The notes under the pieces were generated by a model that saw only the letters and a list, made by a program, of their open reading frames with translations, had not been told where the DNA came from and did no database searches. This document shows, piece by piece, positions 43,585 through 51,688 of a DNA stretch of 64,000 nucleotides (positions within the stretch are counted from its first letter, which is position 1; each line of letters opens with the position of its first letter). The stretch is from Acidobacteriota bacterium (GTDB lineage Bacteria > Acidobacteriota > Terriglobia > Terriglobales > SCQP01): NCBI GenBank assembly GCA_021818955.1, contig JAKASR010000001.1, positions 62,001-126,000 on the forward strand, given 5' to 3'. The position numbers and the translations under genes were made by a program.

Positions 43585-44151
43585 TCAGACTGCAACAATC
43601 TGACGTTGTGCCAGGCGATGCCGCAACCAGGCCCAGGCGCCAAAGAAGACGGCGGCGAAGATCAGATCGGCGCTGGCCGCTTGGCGATAAAACGGCAAGC
43701 CGGCGATATAGCAGGTCTCCAGGCCAGCCCAGGTGCGCGGGTAATAACCCGCCGCCCAAACGCCAAAGTTGCTGATCAGGAAAAAGCTAAAAGAACCGGC
43801 GAGGGTGGTCAGGCCAATGCGCCAGGCTCGCTCGCGGCCTTGCAGGCTCCAGCCTAAGCCAAGCATGGCGGCCCAACCCAGCCAGACGAAATATTGTTCG
43901 GAGCCATAGGGGAAGTGATAAACATAGCGGGTCAGGATAAAATCGCTGGCCATAATGGCCGCCAGCGGAACCCAAAAACGGCGCGCGGCAAGGCATGCGC
44001 CACTGAGCAGCAGCATGGCGCCGACCGGGGTGAAATTGGAGGAGTGCGGCAGAAAGCGCGTCAGAATGGCCAGCGCAATCACAAGGTAAGGAAAGGCCGA
44101 AAGCAGGGGGTTGTGCTCCGAGCCAGGCTGGAAAGCAGTGCGCGTGGTCAT
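43585..44151 (-). CDS. Small polytopic membrane protein (DUF6580-like)
   Basis: The 188-residue protein has about five hydrophobic segments (FPYLVIALAILTRFLP, GAMLLLSGACLA, WVPLAAIMASDFILT, LTTLAGSFSFFLISNFGVWAAGYYPRTW). The string FFLISNFGVWAAG-YPRT and the phrase SSNFTPVGAMLL are features I associate with DUF6580 proteins, which resemble substrate-binding S components of ECF transporters. Substrate unknown. No linked ECF ATPase is nearby. Confidence 0.7.
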   Translation of the reverse strand: MTTRTAFQPGSEHNPLLSAFPYLVIALAILTRFLPHSSNFTPVGAMLLLSGACLAARRFWVPLAAIMASDFILTRYVYHFPYGSEQYFVWLGWAAMLGLGWSLQGRERAWRIGLTTLAGSFSFFLISNFGVWAAGYYPRTWAGLETCYIAGLPFYRQAASADLIFAAVFFGAWAWLRHRLAQRQIVAV

Positions 44152-44585
44152 ATTATCTCTCGTGGTTCAGGCGGCAAACAGGTTCGAAAAACGTGTTCTC
44201 TGAAGCGGGGAAAGCGACAAACCTACCCTGCCAATTTATCAACAAATCCGGTCTTTGGGCAAGACGGGAATGCTCAAACGATTCGAATTAAGGTTTTCGG
44301 GCTGCGGCGTTAGCTCCAGGCAGAATGCGAATTGAAAATTAGATTTAGATCAAGCTAAGTTGGCGGATCGGAATCAGAATCCAGTTCTGTTTTCACTTTT
44401 TTTCATGGAACTGGCAAGTTTTCCCATTCAAGCCGGTAAAAATTAACCGATCTCAATCCGTAAATAGCTGGTATTGGTTGAGTTTAGGCGGTTTTTTTAT
44501 TTGGCCTTTGAAGTGTAAGACAAACAGGCAGAGTGCGATCCACTCACGGAAGGGCGAAAAGCCTACAAGTTTGCGAGGGGGAGTT
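44152..44585. other. Divergent intergenic region between DUF6580-like and OmpA-like genes
   Basis: 434 bases with no supported gene. AT content is higher than in the flanks. It has T-runs at about 44397-44404 and 44492-44498, the latter shortly after a weak CTCAA/TTGAG stem (44452-44482). A GAGGGGGAG Shine-Dalgarno precedes the OmpA-like ATG. Promoters for both genes must lie here but none stands out. Confidence 0.5.
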
Positions 44586-45518
44586 ATGGTACAACGCAGG
44601 TCATTTTGGTTCAGTCTTCCGGTCGCGGCGATGTTAATGCTGGCGCCGGTGGTGTGGGCACAGTCCAGCACTGCGGGCGCCGCCGGGCAAAATCCCGCGG
44701 CAACGACGCAGAGTTCCAGCGCACCGGCAGAAAACAGTGCCGCTTCCACTACGACAGCTTCGACGGCGCAAGCGGTGTCGCAGCCATTGCCCAATCCTCC
44801 GCGGCAGGGGTTCTGGGGACGGCTGTGGCCATTTGCCCGTAAAAAGTACGTGCAAACTCAGCTCAAGCCGATTCGCGATCGAGTCGGCGAGCTGGATCAG
44901 CTTACCAGCAGCAACGCGAATGACATCAGCAGCATGAATCGGCGCCTGACCGCGGGCGTGAACGCGGCGCAAACCCAGGCCACTCAGGCCGGCCAGCAGG
45001 CGCAGCAGGCGCAACAGCAGGTCCAGCAGGTCGCCAGCCAGGCGACTCAGCTCGATCAGCAGGTCACGACCGTCAACCAGAACCTGCAGCAGGCTGATCA
45101 ATATCAGGTGGCGCAAACCGCGGTGCTGCATTTCCGCCCCGGCGTGGTGCGCTTGACCAGCCAGACCCGCAATACGCTCGACCAGTTCCTCCAGGGGCTG
45201 GCCCAGCAGCAACATTATGTGGTGGAAGTCGAAGCCTATGCCCCCGGCCGCGGCCTCTATGCGATGGAAAACAGCCAGCATCTGGCGAATACGGTGGTGC
45301 GTTATCTGGTGCTGAACGAGAACGTTCCGCTCTATCGCATCTACACCATGGGCCTGGGCAGCAAGCCGATGCGGGCCAGTTCGCGCGCCACCCGGTATTC
45401 GCGACGCCGCACGCAAGGCGGGCGAGTCGAGATCCGCATCTTGCATCAGGCCATCAGCAATAACTCGGCGACGGCCACGCCAGCCTCGCAAGCTGAAGGG
45501 CAGCCGCAAAGCAAATAG
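44586..45518 (+). CDS. OmpA-family outer-membrane/periplasmic protein
   Basis: The 310-residue protein has a signal peptide (LPVAAMLMLAPVVWA), a Ser/Thr/Ala-rich segment (30-70), a basic patch (GRLWPFARKKYV), a Gln/Ala-rich coiled coil (about 95-170, TQATQAGQQAQQAQQQVQQVASQATQLDQQ) and a C-terminal OmpA-like domain (AVLHFRPGVVRLTSQTRNTLDQFLQGL ... VEVEAYA, NTVVRYLVLNENVPLYRIYTMGLGSKP, GGRVEIRIL). The OmpA domain probably binds peptidoglycan, and the coiled coil may span the periplasm. Strong ribosome-binding site; a clear terminator follows. Confidence 0.88.
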   Translation: MVQRRSFWFSLPVAAMLMLAPVVWAQSSTAGAAGQNPAATTQSSSAPAENSAASTTTASTAQAVSQPLPNPPRQGFWGRLWPFARKKYVQTQLKPIRDRVGELDQLTSSNANDISSMNRRLTAGVNAAQTQATQAGQQAQQAQQQVQQVASQATQLDQQVTTVNQNLQQADQYQVAQTAVLHFRPGVVRLTSQTRNTLDQFLQGLAQQQHYVVEVEAYAPGRGLYAMENSQHLANTVVRYLVLNENVPLYRIYTMGLGSKPMRASSRATRYSRRRTQGGRVEIRILHQAISNNSATATPASQAEGQPQSK

Positions 45519-45548
45519 CTGTTGCCGTTGCGGAGTTCGTCGCGATTG

Positions 45549-45585
45549 CCGGCGCCGCGTAGCCCCGCGGCGCCGGTTTTATTTT
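45549..45585 (+). terminator. Intrinsic terminator after the OmpA-like gene
   Basis: Perfect 11-bp stem CCGGCGCCGCG / CGCGGCGCCGG with a six-base loop, then TTTTATTTT. Best-formed terminator in the window; located between convergent genes. Confidence 0.88.
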
Positions 45586-45625
45586 CCGGCGCTGTTTTCA
45601 CCTGCTGCGAGCAGATGATTATTTT

Positions 45626-46801
45626 TTAAGGTTCGCCAGCAAGGATCAGCATGCAGTCGCCATAGCTGAAAAAACGATAACCGGCGTCCACCGCATGTCG
45701 ATAGGCGGCCAGTGTAGGCTCGCGGCCGGCAAAAGCACATACCAGCAGCAGCAGGGAAGATCGCGGCAAGTGGAAATTGGTCAACAGGCCATCGATCGCC
45801 AGGAATTCGTCGCCGGGAGATAGAAACAATTCCGTTTCCGCCGATTCCGCCCTCACCTCGCCGGCATGGCGGCGGGCGGAAGATTCCAAAGCGCGGACTA
45901 CGGTCGTACCGACCGCCACGATGCGGCGCCGTTCGCGCCGGGCTTGGCGCAGCGCCGCGGCGGTATCTTCCGGAATGCAGTAGCGCTCCGCGTGCAATTT
46001 GCCGCTAGCCAATTGACCGGCTTGCAGCGGTTGAAACGTTCCCAGACCAACATCCAGGCTGAGAAAACGGCACTCCACGCCTGCCAGCGCCAGCCGGGCG
46101 AGCAAGTCGGGAGTGAAATGTAATCCAGCCGTGGGCGCCGCGGCCGAGCCCGTGTTGCGCGCGAAAACGGTCTGATAGCGTTCGCGGTCTTCGGCTTCCA
46201 CCGGGCGGGCGATATACGGTGGCAGCGGGACCGAGCCCAGACGGTTGAGTTGCGCGTCAAAATCGCCTTCCCACTCAAAGCGGAGCCGGCGCAGGCCGCG
46301 CTCGCCGCGTCCGACGATTTCAGCCGCGAGCAGCGGTGCGGCCTGATGGCCGGCAGCATTTGGTTTGATCGAGGAGGCCGCGCCAGCGGAATCCGGAGGA
46401 GTAAATTGGATGCGCTCGCCGATACCCAGCTTGCGTCCCGGGCGCGCCAAAGCTTCCCAGGTGCGCTCGTCCAGGCGCCGGATCAGCAAGACCTCGATCT
46501 GTCCGCGAAGGTATTCCTGCGCAGCGGGATTGCGCCGGCTCGGGCGCGGATCGGCGCGCGCGCCGGATCGATATCCAAACAACCGCGCCGGAAACACGCG
46601 GCTGTCGTTAAAAATCAAAATATCGCCGGCGCGCAGATAAGCCGGCAATGCGCGCACCCAGGCGTCGCGGGATGCGCCATTTTCGCGGTTGAGCCGCAAC
46701 ATGCGTCCGGCGTCGCGTTCGGCGGGCGCGTGCTGCGCGATCTGGCTTACAGGAAGAGCATAATCGTAATCTTCCAGACGTAATGCGAGCGGTGCGGCCA
46801 T
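45626..46801 (-). CDS. queA: S-adenosylmethionine:tRNA ribosyltransferase-isomerase QueA
   Basis: Transfers the ribosyl moiety of SAM to preQ1 in tRNA to make epoxyqueuosine. The 391-residue protein shows LEDYDYALPVSQIAQHAPAERDAGRML at the start, the GDILIFNDSRVFPARLFG block, SVPLPPYI, TVFARNTGSAAAPTAGLHFT (active site) and DGLLTNFHLPRSSLLLLVCAFAG near the C-terminus. It is about 30-45 residues longer than usual owing to two insertions, near residues 78-95 and 138-155, both Pro/Ala/Arg-rich and apparently surface loops. Confidence 0.96.
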   Translation of the reverse strand: MAAPLALRLEDYDYALPVSQIAQHAPAERDAGRMLRLNRENGASRDAWVRALPAYLRAGDILIFNDSRVFPARLFGYRSGARADPRPSRRNPAAQEYLRGQIEVLLIRRLDERTWEALARPGRKLGIGERIQFTPPDSAGAASSIKPNAAGHQAAPLLAAEIVGRGERGLRRLRFEWEGDFDAQLNRLGSVPLPPYIARPVEAEDRERYQTVFARNTGSAAAPTAGLHFTPDLLARLALAGVECRFLSLDVGLGTFQPLQAGQLASGKLHAERYCIPEDTAAALRQARRERRRIVAVGTTVVRALESSARRHAGEVRAESAETELFLSPGDEFLAIDGLLTNFHLPRSSLLLLVCAFAGREPTLAAYRHAVDAGYRFFSYGDCMLILAGEP

Positions 46802-47060
46802 AGTTTGATTATGCTTTTGTGTAGGCTAGTACAGCGCTGGTTGCGCGCAATGAGCCTGTTAATTCCATTTCGCCAAATACGGCAATCCAAAATCGCGGCA
46901 AAAAGGGCTTCATCGTGGCAAAGTGCTTGGCTTCAGCGACTTAGGAAGAACAAGCCTAATGCCGTGCTTAAAGCCACTACATTTTCTATTCAAAGGAATA
47001 CGACGTTCTTTCACAGTTCATCTGGAAACTGGCGCCGGGAAATTGATAGCCTGAAAGCTC
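46802..47060. other. Intergenic region between divergent queA and aldolase genes
   Basis: No convincing gene; a 93-codon open frame from 46805 lacks family features, has no SD and runs into the aldolase start. Promoters for queA and the microcompartment genes must lie here, but no clear boxes were identified. Confidence 0.4.
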
Positions 47061-47912
47061 ATGCCGTCAGTCACAACGCTTCCTGAAACCGAGCTGCGCG
47101 CCAGCATCGTCCGCATTGGGGGATTGTTGCACACGAAAGGTTTCGTGGCCGCCAGTGACGGCAATATTTCGGTGCGGTTGCCGGGCGAGCGGGTGCTGGC
47201 GACGCCGACTTCAATGAGCAAAGGCTTGCTCGAACCTGAAGACCTGGTGATTACGGATACGCAAGGCCACAAACTGGAGGGTCGCCGCAATCCTTCCAGC
47301 GAGTTGGCGATGCACCTGTTGATTTACCGGCTGCGACCGGAAATTCAGGCCGTGGTGCACGCCCACCCGCCCACGGCAACCGGTTATGCCGCGGCCGGGC
47401 TGCCATTAAATCAAGCGTTGATTTCCGAAGTGGTGTTAGCGCTGGGCTGCATACCGCTGGCCGCCTACGGCACGCCGGGAACGCCGGAACTCTCGGATGC
47501 CTTGCGTCCGCTGGTGCCGGCTTATGACGCCATCCTGATGGCCAACCATGGGGTGGTGACCTATGCGGAAAATCTCTGGGCCGCGTATTTCAAGATGGAG
47601 ACGGTCGAGCATTTTGCCCGGATTTCGCTGGTGGCGCATCTGCTCGGGCGCCAGGTGTTATTGGGCAGCGAGGAAGTGCAAAAATTGATGCGCGCGCGAG
47701 CCGCATATGAAGGCATCAGCACCGCGGCCGCGGTGGCGCCCGATTGTCCGGTCACGCGCGAGAGCGCCGGCGGCGCCTGCTCGCCGGCGGCTGCGGCCTC
47801 GATGTCCGGCAATGCCGCTCGAGCCGGCGCGGCGATACCGGTGACGCGGGAAGAGCTGGAGCGCCTGCTCGAACAGGCGACCGCGGGACGCGGCTCGAAG
47901 CGCCGCTGGTAA
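47061..47912 (+). CDS. Class II aldolase (fuculose-1-phosphate aldolase type) with probable BMC encapsulation peptide
   Basis: Zn-dependent aldolase of 283 residues. The catalytic core (residues about 1-215) has AASDGNISVRL, the Glu/SxSSE region RRNPSSELAMHLLIYR, the metal ligands in VVHAHPPTA and a third His in ANHGVV. A Gly/Ala/Ser linker follows (about 225-255) and a terminal amphipathic helix beginning PVTREELERLLEQATAG and ending GRGSKRRW, which is the layout of C-terminal encapsulation peptides. Shell protein genes lie directly downstream. It probably splits fuculose- or rhamnulose-1-phosphate into DHAP and lactaldehyde inside a microcompartment (inference from PVM-type loci). Confidence 0.88.
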   Translation: MPSVTTLPETELRASIVRIGGLLHTKGFVAASDGNISVRLPGERVLATPTSMSKGLLEPEDLVITDTQGHKLEGRRNPSSELAMHLLIYRLRPEIQAVVHAHPPTATGYAAAGLPLNQALISEVVLALGCIPLAAYGTPGTPELSDALRPLVPAYDAILMANHGVVTYAENLWAAYFKMETVEHFARISLVAHLLGRQVLLGSEEVQKLMRARAAYEGISTAAAVAPDCPVTRESAGGACSPAAAASMSGNAARAGAAIPVTREELERLLEQATAGRGSKRRW

Positions 47913-48022
47913 AGCTTTGGGTGGCGGCCGGATTGGAGTACACTGTGGGCCGGGAACATCATTTTGCGCGCCCGCTGATGGCAGCATGAGCGATCGAAGA
48001 GGGAAGCCGCAAGGAGAGCAGA

Positions 48023-48343
48023 ATGGCGGAAATTTTAGGTGAAGCGCTAGGCATGGTGGAAACGCGCGGGCTGGTCAGCATGATCGAAGCCGCCGATGCC
48101 ATGGTCAAGGCTGCCAAAGTAACCCTGGTGGGCTGGGAAAAGATCGGTTCGGGCTATGTCACCGCGCTAGTGCGGGGCGATGTAGCCGCGGTCAAGGCGG
48201 CTACCGACGCCGGCGCCGCCGCCGCCCGCCGGGTGGGCGAGTTGATCTCGGTGCATGTGATTCCACGGCCGCATCCCAGCCTGGAAGATGTTTTGCCGAT
48301 TGGCAAATCCGTGGCTGCCGCCAAAAGCGGCTCCATGGGTTAA
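48023..48343 (+). CDS. Bacterial microcompartment hexameric shell protein (BMC-H)
   Basis: The 106-residue protein is a single-domain PduA/EutM-type shell tile. It has [28 protein letters not shown], the pore loop in [29 protein letters not shown], and [11 protein letters not shown]-like C-terminal strand ([18 protein letters not shown]). Family members form hexamers with a central pore that tile the facets of the shell. The pore loop residues around GSG suggest a small polar-substrate pore. Preceded by an AAGGAGAG Shine-Dalgarno. Confidence 0.95.
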   Translation: MAEILGEALGMVETRGLVSMIEAADAMVKAAKVTLVGWEKIGSGYVTALVRGDVAAVKAATDAGAAAARRVGELISVHVIPRPHPSLEDVLPIGKSVAAAKSGSMG

Positions 48344-48472
48344 GCCATTGCTTCCCCGGCGTCCCGCCGGATTGCTTGGCCGGGCGGTGGACAGAGTTAC
48401 GGGCTGGCTGGAAGAACAGCATGGCTCGCCCGCTTTCCCCCAGAGGCCTGGATTGCCCCCTGGATTGCCCTT

Positions 48473-48787
48473 ATGCTGCTGGCGCGCGTAATTGGAACTG
48501 TCGTAGCGACCCGCAAAGACCCTCGCCTGGAAGGGAAAAAACTGCTGGTCGCTCGTCCGGTCACGCCGCAGGGGCAGGAAGAAAGCGGGTACCTGATTGC
48601 GGTGGACACTGTCGGGGCCGGCTTTCGCGAAACCGTGCTGATCGTGCAGGGCAGCTCGGCGCGTATGGCCGACGAACTTAAAGACCGGCCCGTGGATGCC
48701 GCTATTGTCGGCATTGTGGATACGGTGCAAGTCGAAAGCAGCCGGGCGGAAACCGCCGGCTCCAAGCCCATACGAGACGGACGTTAG
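48473..48787 (+). CDS. Microcompartment pentameric vertex protein (BMC-P, EutN/CcmL family), first copy
   Basis: The 104-residue protein has the EutN/CcmL beta-barrel pattern: MLLARVIGTVVATRKDPRLEGKKLLVARPVTP, LIAVDTVGAGFRETVLIVQGSSAR and VDAAIVGIVDTVQVE. Such proteins form pentamers capping shell vertices. It is the first of three adjacent paralogues, which differ in the loop between strands (here with QGQEESGY). It lies 130 bases after the BMC-H gene and 2 bases before the next paralogue. Confidence 0.94.
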   Translation: MLLARVIGTVVATRKDPRLEGKKLLVARPVTPQGQEESGYLIAVDTVGAGFRETVLIVQGSSARMADELKDRPVDAAIVGIVDTVQVESSRAETAGSKPIRDGR

Positions 48788-48789
48788 CC

Positions 48790-49080
48790 ATGCGCATTGC
48801 TCGCGTTATCGGCAATGTCGTTTCTACCGCCAAGGACCCGGCCCTGACCGGTCAGAAATTGCTGCTGATCGAGCCGCTGTCGTCTTCATCGCGATTGCAG
48901 CCGCTGGTGGCGCTCGATGCGGTGGGCGCGGGAGTGGGCGAGTGGGTCTATTTCTGCCGCGGCAAAGAGGCGAGTTTCGCGTTTTTGCCGGCCGTGGTTC
49001 CCACGGGGCTCACCATCGTGGGCATTCTCGATCCGGCCTCCAACCGCGGCCTGGCGCAGCATTTTGCGAGGCGGTCATGA
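48790..49080 (+). CDS. Microcompartment pentameric vertex protein (BMC-P), second copy
   Basis: The 96-residue EutN/CcmL paralogue opens MRIARVIGNVVSTAKDPALTGQKLLLIEPL, with LVALDAVGAGVGEWVYFCRGKEASFAFLPAVVPTGLTIVGILD in the second half. The GKEASFAF segment matches the CcmL-type signature better than the flanking copies do. It ends in an ATGA overlap with the third copy, so the two are translated together. Confidence 0.93.
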   Translation: MRIARVIGNVVSTAKDPALTGQKLLLIEPLSSSSRLQPLVALDAVGAGVGEWVYFCRGKEASFAFLPAVVPTGLTIVGILDPASNRGLAQHFARRS

Positions 49081-49346
49081 TTCTGGCGCGCGTTGTCGGC
49101 GAATGCGTCGCCACCCGCAAGCACGCCAGCCATGAAGGCCGCAAATTGTTGCTGGTGCAACCGCTTGATCTGGACAGCCGCGAATGCGGCCAGCCCTTTC
49201 TTGCCTTGGACGCCGTGGATGCGGGCGAGGGGGATACGGTGTTGGTGGTGCAGGAAGGGTTTTCGGCAATGACCGCGGTCGAGCGCCCGGAATCGCCGAT
49301 TGACGCCGCCGTGGTTGGCGTCGTCGATCAGTTCACGCTAGCGTAG
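49077..49346 (+). CDS. Microcompartment pentameric vertex protein (BMC-P), third copy
   Basis: The 89-residue paralogue begins MILARVVGECVATRKHASHEGRK with LLLVQPLDLDSRECGQPFLALDAVDAGEGDTVLVVQEG and IDAAVVGVVDQ. ATG 49077 was fixed by the four-base overlap and by alignment with the other two copies; the same frame is open further upstream, but only as an antiphase part of the previous gene. Three BMC-P genes next to one BMC-H gene is characteristic of PVM-type loci. Confidence 0.92.
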   Translation: MILARVVGECVATRKHASHEGRKLLLVQPLDLDSRECGQPFLALDAVDAGEGDTVLVVQEGFSAMTAVERPESPIDAAVVGVVDQFTLA

Positions 49347-49528
49347 ATTATTAAATCTGTTTGCATTTACCTGCCCCGATGTAATTTTTTTCCGGCAAGA
49401 GATTTGGATTGAATCCAATTTCCCGGCATTTAGAAACAGTCTGGTGCCGCTGCATGTGAAATAACTCAAGCCCGCCAGACCCGTTATCAAGTAGCGCGCC
49501 GAGGCCGCACGGACCCGTAGAATCAAAA

Positions 49529-49560
49529 GCAAGCCGCGCAGCGAAGGCTGCGCGGCTTGC
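49529..49560 (-). terminator. Intrinsic terminator after the bactofilin gene
   Basis: Perfect 14-bp stem GCAAGCCGCGCAGC with a four-base loop; on the minus strand it is followed by TTTTGATT. It lies just past the bactofilin stop and between convergent genes, so it may also stop transcription from the shell genes. Confidence 0.8.
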
Positions 49561-49581
49561 ACCCATAGAATAAACGGGCGG

Positions 49582-50040
49582 CTACACCGCTTGGGCGGCG
49601 TTTTTGGCGGTGCCCTTCTGGATATCGATGCCGCCCTTGAAAAACGCGCCGTCTTCGATGCTGATGCGCGCGGCGGTGACATCGCCGGTCAGCGCCCCCT
49701 GGGCCTTGATTTCAACCCGGTCGACGGCGGAGACGTTGCCGCTCAACTTGCCTAAAATGATGACCTCGCGAGCATTGACATCGGCCTGTACCTGGCCATT
49801 CATGCCCACCGTCAGCGAGCTTTTCGACAACTCAATCGTGCCCTCGACTTTGCCATCCACGTAAAGGTCTTCCGAGCCTTGAATCGTGCCCTTGACGAAG
49901 ATGGATTTGCCAATATGCGTGGGCCGATCGGCCGTGCGTGGTCCAGGAGTTACCGGTGCGGGGGCGGCAGAGGGTGTGGCCGGCGGAACACTGGCAAGCG
50001 GTTTAACAGGCGGGGCCTGAGCTTCTTTTTCTTTCCACAT
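49582..50040 (-). CDS. Bactofilin
   Basis: Cytoskeletal protein of 152 residues that polymerises without nucleotide through a right-handed beta-helix. The N-terminal 40 residues are Pro/Ala-rich and unstructured. The core (about 42-140) shows the repeating pattern GKSIFVKGTIQGSEDLYVDGKVEGTIELSKSSLTVGMNGQVQADVNAREVIILGKLSGNVSAVDRVEIK. The short C-terminal tail (QKGTAKNAAQAV) completes it. Single gene with its own terminator. Bactofilins are often involved in cell shape or in local positioning; the role here is unknown. Confidence 0.95.
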   Translation of the reverse strand: MWKEKEAQAPPVKPLASVPPATPSAAPAPVTPGPRTADRPTHIGKSIFVKGTIQGSEDLYVDGKVEGTIELSKSSLTVGMNGQVQADVNAREVIILGKLSGNVSAVDRVEIKAQGALTGDVTAARISIEDGAFFKGGIDIQKGTAKNAAQAV

Positions 50041-50199
50041 GGGTTGAAATCACCTCAAAAACTGAATTGGGTAGGACCCCGCCGCCTTTGCAGGGAGCGG
50101 GAGACGAAGTGGTGTTATTGTACGTTCTTTCTCAATCGGCTGCCAAGCAAAAATAGGCTGGTTAAGGTTTTATACTGAGCGGGCTTAGGTTTACTTGAC

Positions 50200-51267
50200 A
50201 TGACGAAGTTTTCCAGCGAACGCGAGTGGGTAGCCTGGCTCGAACAGCGGCATCGCCCGCCCGTCGGCGGGCGGGGTATCGGCGACGACTGCGCCCTGCT
50301 CCCGCTCCGCGCAGGATGGCAATTGGCCGCAACGACCGACTGGTTTCTGGAAGGAGTGCACTTTCGCCGGAGTGAACGGCCACAAGATTGTGGTTACCGT
50401 CTGGCCATGCGGGCGCTCAGCGATCTGGCGGCGATGGGCGCTAAACCGCGGGCGCTTTTGCTTTCCGCCGCCTGGCCGCGAAACATCGGCTGGGACTGGC
50501 GGCGTCGGCTGCATGCCGGCCTGGAGCAAGCCGCGCGAGAAGCCGGCGCGCCGCTGATCGGGGGCGACCTGGCGCGCGCGTCTCAGGTGGGCTTCGATAT
50601 TGTCGGACTCGGACAAATCCGCCGCGGGCGGGCGTTGCTGCGCACCGGCGGCCGTCCCGGAGACCGGCTCTGGGTGAGCGGATGGCTGGGCTACGCTGCC
50701 TGGGGACGGCAACTGGCGGGCCGGCCAAACAGCCGCCGCCCTGGCCAGCCGTCCGCCGCGTGGCGGCGCGCCCAACGGACAGAGCGACGCCGCGCCATCG
50801 AACGCTGGCGGCGTCCGCGGGCACGTTGGGAGTTGGGGCAGCGGCTTTCACAGCCCGGCTATGCCCACGCCGCGTTGGATTTAAGCGACGGGTTAAGCTC
50901 GGACCTGGATCGACTCTGCCGCGCCAGCCGGGTAGGCGCGGTGATTCAGGCTGAGCGATTACCCGCGCCGCCGCTTCCGGCGGCCGCCGGCAACGCTTCC
51001 CGGCTGTCCCGGCGGGCATTAAAATCCGCAATATCCGCACGGCCATCCCGGCGCGCGCTGGCGCTCGCCCTGGATGGCGGCGAAGATTACGAACTGCTGT
51101 TTGCCGCGCCCCTGTCGGCAAGCGCCCGCCTTCGCCGGCTTAGTTCCGCCGCTTTGCCGCTGACGGAAATCGGCGTGCTGACTCGCGAGCCCGGCATATG
51201 GCTGGAGGAGAACGGACACCGCCGCGCCATGATCCCGCGGGGCTGGGATGCGTTTCGAAAAACGTGA
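50200..51267 (+). CDS. thiL: Thiamine-monophosphate kinase ThiL
   Basis: ATP-dependent formation of thiamine pyrophosphate, final step of thiamine synthesis. The 355-residue AIRS/PurM-fold protein has GIGDDCALL, TTDWFLEGVHF, MRALSDLAAMGAKPRALL, LIGGDLARA, LDLSDGLSSDLDRLC and GGEDYELLFA, so the Mg/ATP and substrate residues appear intact. An Arg-rich insertion (RRPGQPSAAWRRAQRTERRRAIERWRRPRARW) near 190-220 is unusually basic. Single gene on the plus strand. Confidence 0.95.
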   Translation: MTKFSSEREWVAWLEQRHRPPVGGRGIGDDCALLPLRAGWQLAATTDWFLEGVHFRRSERPQDCGYRLAMRALSDLAAMGAKPRALLLSAAWPRNIGWDWRRRLHAGLEQAAREAGAPLIGGDLARASQVGFDIVGLGQIRRGRALLRTGGRPGDRLWVSGWLGYAAWGRQLAGRPNSRRPGQPSAAWRRAQRTERRRAIERWRRPRARWELGQRLSQPGYAHAALDLSDGLSSDLDRLCRASRVGAVIQAERLPAPPLPAAAGNASRLSRRALKSAISARPSRRALALALDGGEDYELLFAAPLSASARLRRLSSAALPLTEIGVLTREPGIWLEENGHRRAMIPRGWDAFRKT

Positions 51268-51304
51268 AGCCTTCACTGCCGAGCCGGTCCCGCTGCTCCC
51301 GGAA

Positions 51305-51406
51305 GCGTTAACGGCCGAGTCGGACAGCAGTTTTCGTCCGAGATCGCAGGCCGAAGCGCGGGGTTTCGGTTAGGCCCCGCGCCTATTAACGACAAAAAAA
51401 CTTTCG
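51305..51406 (+). repeat. Dispersed intergenic repeat, copy B
   Basis: 102 bases starting GCGTTAACGGCCGAGTCGG and ending ACGACAAAAAAACTTTCG. Two stems are visible: TCGGAC/GTCCGA, and an 8-bp GCGCGGGG/CCCCGCGC. It matches copy C (61255-61389, inverted) along its length apart from short indels. Confidence 0.85.
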
Positions 51407-51472
51407 CCAGCCATGAGTTTTCGCAAAGCGTCCGGTTTCGGCCGGACTCTTGCGAAAGCATCAGCACCTAAA

Positions 51473-51495
51473 AGTAAAAGCGGCCGAGCCGCTTC
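51473..51495 (+). repeat. Short palindromic repeat, copy D2
   Basis: AGTAAAAGCGGCCGAGCCGCTT-C: perfect AAGCGGC/GCCGCTT stem with CGA loop. It follows copy B at about the same distance as D1 follows copy A. Confidence 0.8.
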
Positions 51496-51637
51496 ATGCG
51501 CAATGTAATGTTAAATTTCGGAATTTTTATCCGATGCGTTGACGGTAGAGTCGTAATTTCCCACCCTGACTCAGTCCCACACGTTGCCGGCAAAATTTTT
51601 TCAAATTGGTTCCATTGCCACCATCGGCCATCTAAGT

Positions 51638-51646
51638 TGTTATAAT
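51638..51646 (+). promoter_or_regulatory. Extended -10 promoter before the ABC ATPase
   Basis: TGT-TATAAT is a consensus extended -10 element; a TTGCCA lies 20 bases upstream. Transcription would begin near 51653 and leave a ~130-nt leader before the ATG at 51786. Confidence 0.6.
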
Positions 51647-51660
51647 TCTACAATTTACGG

Positions 51661-51688
51661 ATGGCGGCAAATGAAAATTTGCCGCCAT
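51661..51688 (+). promoter_or_regulatory. Structured 5' leader hairpin of the ABC ATPase gene
   Basis: Perfect 12-bp stem ATGGCGGCAAAT-GAAA-ATTTGCCGCCAT with a GNRA-type loop, followed by two tandem GCCGCCATCTT-like copies that could pair with the stem's 5' side instead. It begins about eight bases after the predicted transcription start. Regulatory role inferred. Confidence 0.55.

Larger units (their letters stand above)
51268..51637. other. Intergenic region rich in hairpins and dispersed repeats
   Basis: No supported gene. It contains repeat copy B (51305-51406), a long imperfect hairpin around 51413-51460 (TTTTCGCAA..TTGCGAAA flanking CGTCCGG/CCGGACt), and palindromic repeat D2 (51473-51495), then AT-richer DNA up to the promoter before the ABC ATPase. 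Confidence 0.6.

Noticed and set aside
46805-47086. 93-codon plus-strand frame between queA and the aldolase
   Set aside because: No Shine-Dalgarno, unnatural composition (Arg/Ser/Trp-rich) and overlap with the aldolase start.
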